In this document: positions 1 through 7,456 of the stretch, one piece after another | Layout of the letters: each line of letters begins with the position of its first letter | Position numbering within the stretch: the stretch's first letter is position 1 | Source: Paraburkholderia edwinii | Lineage (GTDB): Bacteria; Pseudomonadota; Gammaproteobacteria; Burkholderiales; Burkholderiaceae | Assembly (NCBI RefSeq): GCF_019428685.1 | Contig: NZ_CP080096.1 | Span: 992,001-1,056,000 of the forward strand | DNA length: 64,000 nucleotides | Direction of reading: 5' to 3' | Translations under genes and position numbers: made by a program | Notes under the pieces: model-generated | The model's input: only the letters and a program-made list of their open reading frames with translations | The model's database searches: none | What the model was told of the DNA's origin: nothing

Positions 1-257
1 CGCGGCTCGTCGACGCGATGTGTCACCGGCTTGTCTACCAGGAGTGGGCGACCGACGCGATCGCGAATGCGCTGGTGACGCATGGTGATGCGCGTGGCGC
101 GGCCTGCGTGATCGAAGCTGAACAACTGTGTCAATTGATCGGCGAAGTGCGGCGTGGTGACGAACGGGTCGTGACGCAGTCGTTTGCGGGCGAATTTGCG
201 AGCGATAGCGCGGCGCGGGCGGAATTTCTGCGGGTGATCGGCTCGCGTGGGACATAG
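1..257 (+). CDS. GTP cyclohydrolase I-like protein, C-terminal part (5' end outside window)
   Basis: Reading frame open from the window edge to a TAG at 255-257, about 84 residues. The sequence follows the FolE C-terminal pattern: a Val-Ile-Glu-Ala-Glu strand, a Cys at the zinc-ligand position (codon 129-131), a conserved T-Q/S-x-F-x-G-x-F stretch, and a closing AEFLRVIGS. The family converts GTP to dihydroneopterin triphosphate in folate or pterin synthesis. The copy is divergent: the usual His two residues before the zinc Cys is Gln (codon 123-125), and the usual M-R-G-V that follows is replaced by Leu-Ile-Gly-Glu. It may be a specialised or catalytically altered paralogue. The N-terminal half cannot be judged. 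Confidence 0.72.
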   Translation, partial: RLVDAMCHRLVYQEWATDAIANALVTHGDARGAACVIEAEQLCQLIGEVRRGDERVVTQSFAGEFASDSAARAEFLRVIGSRGT

Positions 258-353
258 CGAGCGGTCGCGGCCGCGCAGCCCTGCGCGTGCTTCGCCCTTG
301 AAAAACAGCTGAAAGGCCCTGCATGTGCGGACCCATTTATCTGGAGCCATGCC

Positions 354-1418
354 ATGGGAAGCCGTCCCCGTTTCATCGACGATTTATCGGGCGTACCCGA
401 GGCCGGTCCGGAGCCGGCCGCACGTCAACCAGCCGGGCCTGAACCGGCTTCACCTATTCTTTCCGCGTCGTCCGACGACGTATTACTCGATGCTTACTCG
501 CGCACTGTGATTGGTGCGCTCGACCGGGTGCGCCCGGCCGTTGTGTTTATCGCCGTGGACCGGCGTCTGCCCGACGGCCGCTCCGCGCGTGCCGGCACCG
601 GCTCGGGCTTTCTCTTCACGCCTGACGGTTATCTGCTCACGAACAGCCACGTCGTGCACGGCGCGACGCATATTCACGTGACGCTCGCTGATGGCTCGAA
701 ATTCGATGCCGATCTGGTCGGTGACGATCCGCATACTGATCTCGCCGTGCTGCGTATCGGCTCGGCCGAACCGCTGCCGCATGTCGAACTCGGCGATTCC
801 GGCAAGTTGCGTGTCGGACAGATCGCGATTGCCGTGGGCAATCCGCTTGGGCTCGAGCAGACGGTTACAACCGGCGTGGTTTCCGCGCTTGGCCGTTCGT
901 TGCGTGCGAATTCGGGCCGGATGATCTATGACGTGATTCAAACCGACGCCGCATTGAACCCGGGCAATTCAGGCGGTCCGCTGATCAATTCGGCGGGGCA
1001 GGTGATCGGCGTGAACACCGCCATCATTCCGGGCGCGCAGGCGATCTGCTTCTCGACTGCGATCGATACCGCGAAGTGGGTGATCATGCAGATCTTCGCG
1101 CATGGCCGCGTGCGGCGGGCGTATATCGGCGTGGCCGGTACGACGGTCGCGTTGCCGCGGCGCGTGCAGCGCTATTTCGGGTTGACGTCGGAGAGCGCGG
1201 TGCATGTGATGGAAGTCGTCAAGGGCAGCCCCGCCGCGCTGGCGGGCCTTAGAACCGATGACAGAATTGTGTCGATCGACGCGCTGCCGGTGGATGGGGT
1301 CGACACGCTGCAGCGAGTACTCGACGCGTCGCGGATCGACCGCGCAGTGAGCATGACGGTAGTGCGCGGCGCGCAACGGCTCGAACTGACCGTGACGCCG
1401 GTCGAGCAAACGGGCTGA
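354..1418 (+). CDS. HtrA/DegP-type serine protease (S1C) with one PDZ domain
   Basis: 354 residues. The trypsin-like domain spans about 75-245 with the triad visible: His99 in TNSHVVHG, Asp129 in HTDLAVL and Ser206 in NPGNSGGPL. One PDZ domain covers about 255-350, as in DegS-like members rather than DegP with two. The first 45 residues are Pro/Ala/Glu rich and show no signal peptide or membrane anchor, so the protein is either cytoplasmic or its true start is elsewhere. The ATG at 354 has CTGGAG just upstream. The family degrades or cleaves misfolded envelope proteins; the substrate here is unknown. It lies in the same direction as the folE-like gene, 96 bp downstream. Confidence 0.9.
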   Translation: MGSRPRFIDDLSGVPEAGPEPAARQPAGPEPASPILSASSDDVLLDAYSRTVIGALDRVRPAVVFIAVDRRLPDGRSARAGTGSGFLFTPDGYLLTNSHVVHGATHIHVTLADGSKFDADLVGDDPHTDLAVLRIGSAEPLPHVELGDSGKLRVGQIAIAVGNPLGLEQTVTTGVVSALGRSLRANSGRMIYDVIQTDAALNPGNSGGPLINSAGQVIGVNTAIIPGAQAICFSTAIDTAKWVIMQIFAHGRVRRAYIGVAGTTVALPRRVQRYFGLTSESAVHVMEVVKGSPAALAGLRTDDRIVSIDALPVDGVDTLQRVLDASRIDRAVSMTVVRGAQRLELTVTPVEQTG

Positions 1419-1445
1419 CGCATCGCGGTGCTAATGGCGTAGCCA

Positions 1446-1712
1446 CTACAGCACCGCTTCGCGGTCGAGCAGCGTATCCAGGCGGCCTGAATCGTCGAGC
1501 GCCTGCAGATCGTCGAAGCCGCCGACGTGATACGCGCCGATGTAGATCTGCGGCACCGTGCGGTGCACGTCGCGCTGCCATAGCGCAACCGTCGATCCGT
1601 GTGTGCCGGCAACGCTGATTTCGTGGACGCGTACGCCTTTGCGTTTCAAAAGCGCTTTGGCGGCCGTGCAGTATTCGCAGTCCGGCCGTGTGTAGATCGT
1701 GATCGAGTTCAT
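1446..1712 (-). CDS. Glutaredoxin (dithiol, CEYC active site)
   Basis: 88 residues from the ATG at 1712, the usual glutaredoxin length. A nine-residue N-terminal extension from 1739 is possible, but neither start has a clear ribosome binding site. The thioredoxin fold begins with ITIYTRPDCEYC, with Cys12 and Cys15 as the redox pair. TVPQIYIG contains the cis-Pro and GGFDDL is the glutathione-binding loop. It should reduce protein disulfides or glutathione mixed disulfides in the cytoplasm. CEYC differs from the CPYC of E. coli GrxC. It is convergent with the protease gene, with 27 bp between the two stops. Confidence 0.9.
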   Translation of the reverse strand: MNSITIYTRPDCEYCTAAKALLKRKGVRVHEISVAGTHGSTVALWQRDVHRTVPQIYIGAYHVGGFDDLQALDDSGRLDTLLDREAVL

Positions 1713-1896
1713 GGCGTTCGTCATCCGGTTCGAGCGCAAGCGCGTTACCGCAAGTGAGTGGGTTGCCGTCGCGTGGGCGTTGGCTTGACTTCACTTTAGG
1801 TGCGCGCCGTATTTGCGTGAACCGCGTAACGGCTCATTTGCATGCTCGATCGGATCAATGCACTCGATGACGATCTTTCGGTGCTGCGGCCGGCCG

Positions 1897-2901
1897 TCAC
1901 GACTCGGCGCTGTCCATCTCCGCTTCGTCGGTTTGTCTGGCCTGCACGTTACCGCCCGCTGTGCGCCAACGCGAGGGCGTGATGCCCGTGTGCCGCTTGA
2001 AGATACGCTGGAACGCGGCGTCCGATTGATAGCCGACTGTCTCGCCGATTTCCGCTACCGGCCGCGTGGTTTGAACCAGCAGACGGCCCGCGACCGTCAT
2101 GCGGACTTCGGTCAACACATCGGTTGCCGAGCGGCCGATCGCTTCCTGGAACTGGCGCACGAAGGTCGCGCGCGACATGTTGCACAGCGCGGCGAACTGA
2201 TCGAGCGTCCATGGTTCGCCAGGTCTGTCAAACATCGCGATGACCGCCGGTTGCAGACGCGGCCGGCCAGCCAGTGCGAGCAATCCGTGCGGCGCCGATG
2301 CTTCAGTGGCGAAACGCAGCGTGAGGCCGAATAGCGCGGCCGACAGATGATTGACGAGCGTCTCGCTGCCGGGGCCTTGATCGGTGGCTTCTTCGCGCAT
2401 CAGTTCGATGAGCCTCGTGAGGCGCGTGCCGGCGCCGGACGAGGCAGCGTCGTGAGTCGAATCGTTGTCGGCGGCCGCATGTCGCGGTGTGCTATGCACG
2501 ACGAGCCGACCGGGCAAATGATCGCGCAACAGACGGTCCGGCACCGCGCCGACCAGAAAGCGTCCGCATAGCAGATCCGCGGTGACGCCCGGGTCACCGC
2601 TCTCGACGATCAGCAGCGATTCGTTCCGCCGTTCGATGGGAGGCTTCGGCGACATGCCGCTGCCGTCATGGATGCGATGCGCGCTACCGGTGGGAAAAAG
2701 CACGATATCGCCGGCCACGATGCGCTCGGGCGGTCCATTGCCGTCCTCGACTACCGCGGTGCCGGAGAGCAGCACGTGATACGGAATCTCGCGCATGCCG
2801 GCGGTTTCTTCCTCGATGGCCCACGGCGCGCCGAAGTGGCAGCGTATTTCGAGCCGGCCGCTGACTGGCATCAGCGAAAGAAGACGGCTTAACAAATCCA
2901 T
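1897..2901 (-). CDS. AraC-family transcriptional regulator with N-terminal cupin (cupin_6 type)
   Basis: 334 residues. The N-terminal half (about 5-190) matches the AraC-binding cupin found in Burkholderia regulators, with a GDIVLFPTGSAHRI segment typical of the barrel. The C-terminal half (about 215-315) carries the two helix-turn-helix motifs of AraC/XylS proteins, including MSRATFVRQF and GYQSDAAFQRIFKRHTGITPSRWR. The ATG at 2901 has no strong ribosome binding site. No effector can be inferred from context: the neighbours are a glutaredoxin (downstream, convergent side) and a one-TM protein. A second regulator of the same architecture lies at 41317-42411. Confidence 0.9.
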   Translation of the reverse strand: MDLLSRLLSLMPVSGRLEIRCHFGAPWAIEEETAGMREIPYHVLLSGTAVVEDGNGPPERIVAGDIVLFPTGSAHRIHDGSGMSPKPPIERRNESLLIVESGDPGVTADLLCGRFLVGAVPDRLLRDHLPGRLVVHSTPRHAAADNDSTHDAASSGAGTRLTRLIELMREEATDQGPGSETLVNHLSAALFGLTLRFATEASAPHGLLALAGRPRLQPAVIAMFDRPGEPWTLDQFAALCNMSRATFVRQFQEAIGRSATDVLTEVRMTVAGRLLVQTTRPVAEIGETVGYQSDAAFQRIFKRHTGITPSRWRTAGGNVQARQTDEAEMDSAES

Positions 2902-3086
2902 AAGCGCCGCATCTGTTCTGTTGTAGTGGTTCGGAGGTGTGCACGCGGCGTGGCGACGTTACGCCCGGCGTGGCTACGTGCGGGGCACCAGGTCGCAAGG
3001 CGGCGTCGTGCAATGTTGTCCGATTCTACTAAAACAGATGGCGGCGCGCAGCGAGGGGGCTGCGCGCCAGGCGGCAGGCGCTTCTG

Positions 3087-3746
3087 TTACTCATCGTCTT
3101 CCGAAGATTTGCTGCGGCGTGCCGCAGTGTGCCAATGCCGCCGCGCGTGGGATCGCGACGCGGGTGCGGCAGCGCCGCTCGCCGCATTGGCAGCTTCGCG
3201 CGTGATCGACGATGTTTCGGTCGCCCAACCACCGTTGACAATCGCTCGTTGCAGTAATGACTGCGCTTCCGCATTGCCTTCCTGAATTGCGAGCACGCCG
3301 CTCGCGGCGTCGAGCACGCAATTCCAGTGCGATGCGGCCGCGCATGCACGCGCGCGCGCCAGCGATGCGTCGACGGTGGTGGTGGGCATCGCGGCACTTT
3401 GCGTGGCAATCGGCATGGCGACGGCCGGCGCGCTGCTTGCCGACGCATCGTCGCCGCTGCGCGCGTGCTGTTCGCGCATGTTCTGCGTCGCGGCCTGCTG
3501 CGGCGCGTCTTCGCGAGCCGCCTGTTTGGGTCCGGTATGTTGAAAACCGATGACGGCGCCGAGAATCACGACGAAGCACACGATGCTGAGCGCCGCGCTG
3601 CTGCCGGGTCCCCATGAGACCCAGCGTAAAACCGCATTCTGCCGCGGCGCGGATGCGCTCGCGTTAGCGGCAGGCGTTGCAGCCTTCGGTCCGGCTTTTA
3701 CGTTGCCGAGTGTCGGCGTGTCTGATGAAAGTCTGTCGGTACTCAC
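3087..3746 (-). CDS. Hypothetical single-pass membrane protein
   Basis: 219 residues from a GTG at 3746 preceded by GGAG at eight bases; a longer frame to 3911 lacks a ribosome binding site and has atypical composition. Residues around 40-70 form one hydrophobic helix (AALSIVCFVVILGAVIGF). An Ala/Gln/Ser-rich periplasmic part follows, with a pair of Cys flanking a short TPR-like helix (RARACAAASHWNCVLDAASG), and a basic, acidic-ended tail. I recognise no family. The arrangement (short cytoplasmic N-terminus, one TM, low-complexity tail with Cys) resembles the protein at 17050-17871 on the other side of the pga locus, although the sequences are not clearly homologous. Confidence 0.6.
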   Translation of the reverse strand: MSTDRLSSDTPTLGNVKAGPKAATPAANASASAPRQNAVLRWVSWGPGSSAALSIVCFVVILGAVIGFQHTGPKQAAREDAPQQAATQNMREQHARSGDDASASSAPAVAMPIATQSAAMPTTTVDASLARARACAAASHWNCVLDAASGVLAIQEGNAEAQSLLQRAIVNGGWATETSSITREAANAASGAAAPASRSHARRHWHTAARRSKSSEDDE

Positions 3747-3794
3747 GATGTTGCTCCGGCAGGCTAGCGCATCACGGCGGCAACAGGCGTGACC

Positions 3795-3815
3795 TGTCCC
3801 GGCGACGCCGGGACA
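3795..3815. other. Strong hairpin between two minus-strand genes
   Basis: A perfect 9-bp stem (TGTCCCGGC / GCCGGGACA) with a three-base loop sits between the stop of the 4439-3930 gene and the start of the 3746-3087 gene. There is no T-run on either side, so it may be an mRNA-stabilising or rho-assisted end rather than an intrinsic terminator. Confidence 0.5.
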
Positions 3816-3929
3816 ACGCAGTTGCTTCTTCTTGTGAACGGACGCGCGTACGACCTGTAAACGAGAGGCGAAAACCCCTGTGCGACGGCGGAGGCGCATA
3901 CGCGACACCATCGGTGCACAGGGCGCGAA

Positions 3930-4439
3930 TTACCACTTGATCTGCGTATCAAACGTTCCTGTTTCGACAATTTCGAACTTCATCTCACCATGATAGGTGC
4001 CTTCAATACGATAGCTCGCGGAAGGCACCGAGAACAGGCAGCGTGGCCCGCCCGCGACAAAATCCATCAACACTCTTCCATGCCGCCGCAAACGAACCGC
4101 GACGTCTGAAAGCGGTGCGCCGTTCTGTTGTGCAACGAAGGTGATACCGAGGTTGAACGGATGCTTCGGGTCAGGCGAAACCACGGTTTTTTCGAAACCC
4201 GCCTGACCGCACACGTAGTACAGCATTTCTTGTGCTTCGGAGTTCGCCCCCGATGCACCCGCTGCTTCCGACGACGATGCAGCGGATATGGACGCAGCCG
4301 GTGCGGATGCCGCGTCCTGCGCGGCGGCAATCGCGGGCCCGCCTAACGCAACAGCTGCAATAGCAATGACTGCCAGCGAGTACACCCGTCCCGCCGGCGT
4401 TGAACCTTGGTCTTTACTTGTATTTATGACAACACACAT
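3930..4439 (-). CDS. Secreted protein with carboxypeptidase-regulatory-like beta-sandwich
   Basis: 169 residues from the ATG at 4439, chosen because GAGGAGG lies directly upstream; the frame extends further but without a ribosome binding site. A signal peptide (VYSLAVIAIAAVALGGPAIA) is followed by an Ala/Ser-rich linker. The C-terminal domain of about 85 residues has the pattern GITFVAQQNGAPLSDVAVRL ... GPRCLFSVPSASYRIEGTYHG. This is the arrangement of small secreted proteins in Burkholderia annotated as carboxypeptidase regulatory-like. Two Cys could form a disulfide. The function is unknown; it lies 658 bp upstream of pgaA and divergent from it. Confidence 0.75.
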   Translation of the reverse strand: MCVVINTSKDQGSTPAGRVYSLAVIAIAAVALGGPAIAAAQDAASAPAASISAASSSEAAGASGANSEAQEMLYYVCGQAGFEKTVVSPDPKHPFNLGITFVAQQNGAPLSDVAVRLRRHGRVLMDFVAGGPRCLFSVPSASYRIEGTYHGEMKFEIVETGTFDTQIKW

Positions 4440-4739
4440 GACGACCTCCTCGGATCGTGGAAAGGAAAGCATAACGAACAGGGACCACAAAACGCAATCG
4501 AAAAGCGCCAGCAAAAATTGCTTTGTATTAATCAGGGATGCATATCATCTATCCGTAACGACTAATCTTTCGCGACGTATCGTTGTAACGAAAGGTTTCC
4601 GTTTTGCGCGGATGAAACGATTTGCGCACGTGCTTCGTGATGCGAGCACAACCATGAATCAAAAATGAAACATCTTCGACACGTCTGAGAAAGCCCGGCG
4701 AAGTTTGTGCGCGGTGAAGCGATCGGCGATGTTCAAGCG

Positions 4740-4762
4740 CGTCAAAGATAGTACGTTTGACG
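4740..4762. promoter_or_regulatory. Perfect dyad, candidate upstream activator site for pgaA
   Basis: CGTCAAA - 9 bases - TTTGACG, a perfect 7-bp inverted repeat. It ends about 247 bp before the -24/-12-like element of pgaA, within the usual range of an enhancer for a sigma-54 activator. The activator at 12345-13754 or the Crp/Fnr protein at 11349-12164 are the obvious candidates to bind it. That assignment is inference. Confidence 0.4.
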
Positions 4763-5008
4763 GCCTTTGGCTGCGGAACGCTCGCCGTAGCGTGCGCTCG
4801 ACCTCATACGATGCTCGTCAGTAACACGCACGAGATGCGCGAGTCTGTGCGCTGTTTCCGTATCGTCGGCATCAGCACGTTTTCGTGTCGGGCCTTTGAG
4901 CATCAAGGAAAATCGCATATCTCGGGGTTGTATCGCAGATGAAACGCAAGCCTCGCGAAATGACTGCTAATCCCATTTCGTCTCGCGTATCGCGTGATGG
5001 TTACGCAA

Positions 5009-5024
5009 TGGCATGGATGTCGCT
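5009..5024 (+). promoter_or_regulatory. Sigma-54 (-24/-12) promoter candidate for pgaABCD
   Basis: TGGCATG-GATG-TCGCT matches the consensus TGGCACG-N4-TTGCW at ten of twelve defined positions, with the GG and GC exactly ten bases apart. Transcription would start near 5035 and give a leader of about 60 bases before the GTG of pgaA. A sigma-54-type activator is encoded immediately downstream of the pga operon. Confidence 0.55.
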
Positions 5025-5097
5025 TAACGTGCACGGTCTCGACTCCTTCAAAACAAGCAGTCCTTCAGAACAATGCACTCAACGTTAAGGACACATC

Positions 5098-7437
5098 GTG
5101 AACGCTCAAAAAAAGCGTCTTTATGCAGTGCTTGCTCAGCCGAAGCGGTCTCATCCGGCCAACTGCATCTCGTTAGCGACATGTGCGCCCCTTATGCTTC
5201 TGTTTCTTTCGTCAATGTGCTCTGCGGTGGAAGCGGAGAATGGAGGCGCACGCGAGCCTAACGACGTCGCGGAAGCGCAGGCCGTCACGCACACCTCGAC
5301 CATCGCTCAATCGACCCAAGCGGTTCAACCGGTTCAGCAAGCTCAGCAGCCGGCTGAACAAATGCCTGAATCGCAAACGCAACGTCCGATGGAGCCTTCC
5401 TTAACACCTGCTGCCGCGCCGGCTCAACAAACACCGGTCGATCAGGCACCTGCTCAACAAGCGCCGGCTGCAGAGACGCCTGCGCAGGCACCCACGCCTG
5501 CATCTGCACCCGCAACGACGCTTCCTTCAGCGAGCACAGGCGGTCCGCAATCCGCCAGCACGATACGGACGGAAGTGTTCGGTCTGGCAACGGGAGGCGG
5601 CGCGATTCAAGCGCTCGAGGAGGCGAAAGCAAGGCCCGATATCTTCACTCCAGTAGATATTGCACAGCTTGAAGAACTTTCCATTCGTCAGCAGGTTAGA
5701 GGCGGACGAGATAAAGCGCGTGCGATGACGAGCCCCGATCGCTTCGACGGACTCGACACAGCGCTAAAGGCTGCTGACAATCTGCTGGCGAGTTTGCCGA
5801 ACACGCCCGAGTATCAGCAAGTGCGTTACTCGCTCGCTGGAGACCTGACGGTGGCCTACGCGGGCCGCGGCGAAATGGAAAAGGCCATATCGTCATATGA
5901 GTCGATACCCGAGAATCAACCCATATCGGTTGAAGCACTTGCTTCGGCAGGCGAAGCGTATAGCTATGTGAATCAGCCCGGTAAGGCGGAAATCGCGTAC
6001 CGCCGTGCGATTGCGCAAGAGACCGCGGCAAGTACCGATCCGGCTACGCGCGGCTATCAATACGGATCGCGCACAAGGCCGATCGATTTGCGCGAAGGGC
6101 TGTTCTACTCGCTGACGGATCAGAACAAATTTGTCGAAGCCGGTAAGGTGCTCGACGAAATCAGCGCATCGTTGCCGCCGCCCAACCAGGTGAGACCGTG
6201 GGATCTTGCCAATGACGATTATCTGCGGCTCAATCGGTTGCGTGCGCAGTATCTGATTTATGTTGGTCAGACAGATGCAGGGCTCGCTGAGCTCGATCGT
6301 CTTAAACAGCAGGTGCCGTTTAGCGCGGAAATACGTAACGCTGAAGCCGATGCGGAGCTCGGCAAGGGCCGAAATCGTCTTGCGAAACAAATGTATGTGG
6401 CCACGCTTAACGATCACCCGGACAATATCGAGGCCTTGGCTGGCCTCGGCCGTACCTCGCTTAACACCGGCGACTATCGGAACGCTACGCAGATCAATGC
6501 CGCGTTCGACGATACGTTTCCCGAGAACGGCTCGGTGCGGAACTTCAAGCGCGATTACAACGCGTGGCGCGCCCCGACATTTTCAACGACGCTAAACGCC
6601 GAACACGGCGCGGCTGCGATTGCCGACGAAGAATTCAGTGCAGATACGTACGTCTATTCACCACCGATCTACGACTTCTGGCGTATCTTCGCTCACAACT
6701 ACTATTTGTGGGCGCTAACGGACCTGGGCAGGCTGCAACGTATCCGCAATGGTGTCGGCGGAGATTTTCGTCAAGGACCGCTGACCGTGCAGGCTGAAGT
6801 ATCGCGCTCGACGGGACCCGATGGACGAACAGGCGGCAACGGCGAAGTCGAATATGTGTTTAACGACTTCTTCAAGGCGACCGCCGGCTTCGATAGCGAT
6901 TCGAACGAATTGCCAGCGAAGGCTTACGTCAGTCATATCTTCGGGCGCACGGGGCAGGTTGGATTCAGCTATGCGGACGGCGAACGGCGTACGGCGGATA
7001 TCGGCTATACGGTCGGCCGCTATAGCGACGAGAACTTTCACCAGGAGATTTCGATCGGCGGGTCGCAGCGCCTCCTAACGCTGCCGAATCAGCAGATCAA
7101 TGCGACGCTGCGCTTCGGCACGAGCAGCAACACGCTGCAGAACACCCCTTACTTCAGCCCGTCGCGCGACTATTCAGGCGAGTTTGGCATCGTGCATCAA
7201 TGGTCTGTATGGAGAAGCGGGGAGCGTTCATTGCTGCAACGTTTTTATATATCGGGAGGCCCCTATAACCAGCGGGGGTTCGGCACGAGTGGCTTTTGGG
7301 CTGCGCGGATCGAACATGTGTGGACTTTCAGCCACGACATCACCTTGACCTATGGCATCGGCGTTGGCCGGCATGCCTATGACGGAGAGCAGGAAACGTC
7401 AGAAACCGCATACGCATTGCTCACCGTACCGTTCTAA
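5098..7437 (+). CDS. pgaA: PgaA, PNAG outer-membrane export porin
   Basis: 779 residues, close to the roughly 800 of E. coli PgaA. The GTG start has AAGGA seven bases upstream. A long-n-region signal peptide ends around residue 46. A Pro/Gln/Ala-rich linker (about 60-150) is not typical of the family. A TPR superhelix spans about 190-480 (for example EKAISSYESIPENQPISVEALASAG) and a C-terminal beta-barrel about 490-779. In the known system the TPR part binds partially deacetylated poly-beta-1,6-GlcNAc and PgaB in the periplasm, and the barrel exports the polymer. It is the first gene of pgaABCD; the gap to pgaB is 19 bp. Confidence 0.95.
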   Translation: MNAQKKRLYAVLAQPKRSHPANCISLATCAPLMLLFLSSMCSAVEAENGGAREPNDVAEAQAVTHTSTIAQSTQAVQPVQQAQQPAEQMPESQTQRPMEPSLTPAAAPAQQTPVDQAPAQQAPAAETPAQAPTPASAPATTLPSASTGGPQSASTIRTEVFGLATGGGAIQALEEAKARPDIFTPVDIAQLEELSIRQQVRGGRDKARAMTSPDRFDGLDTALKAADNLLASLPNTPEYQQVRYSLAGDLTVAYAGRGEMEKAISSYESIPENQPISVEALASAGEAYSYVNQPGKAEIAYRRAIAQETAASTDPATRGYQYGSRTRPIDLREGLFYSLTDQNKFVEAGKVLDEISASLPPPNQVRPWDLANDDYLRLNRLRAQYLIYVGQTDAGLAELDRLKQQVPFSAEIRNAEADAELGKGRNRLAKQMYVATLNDHPDNIEALAGLGRTSLNTGDYRNATQINAAFDDTFPENGSVRNFKRDYNAWRAPTFSTTLNAEHGAAAIADEEFSADTYVYSPPIYDFWRIFAHNYYLWALTDLGRLQRIRNGVGGDFRQGPLTVQAEVSRSTGPDGRTGGNGEVEYVFNDFFKATAGFDSDSNELPAKAYVSHIFGRTGQVGFSYADGERRTADIGYTVGRYSDENFHQEISIGGSQRLLTLPNQQINATLRFGTSSNTLQNTPYFSPSRDYSGEFGIVHQWSVWRSGERSLLQRFYISGGPYNQRGFGTSGFWAARIEHVWTFSHDITLTYGIGVGRHAYDGEQETSETAYALLTVPF

Positions 7438-7456
7438 CGTTTTTGGGGGTTCGACG

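Larger units (their letters stand above)
4440..5097. promoter_or_regulatory. Long divergent intergenic region upstream of pgaA
   Basis: 658 bp without a credible gene, less GC-rich than its surroundings around 4490-4670. It holds the candidate distal dyad at 4740-4762 and the -24/-12-like element at 5009-5024. There is also a short palindrome TCGTT-GT-AACGA near 4583-4594. The length is unusual for this compact window and suggests multi-input control of the pga operon. Confidence 0.5.
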
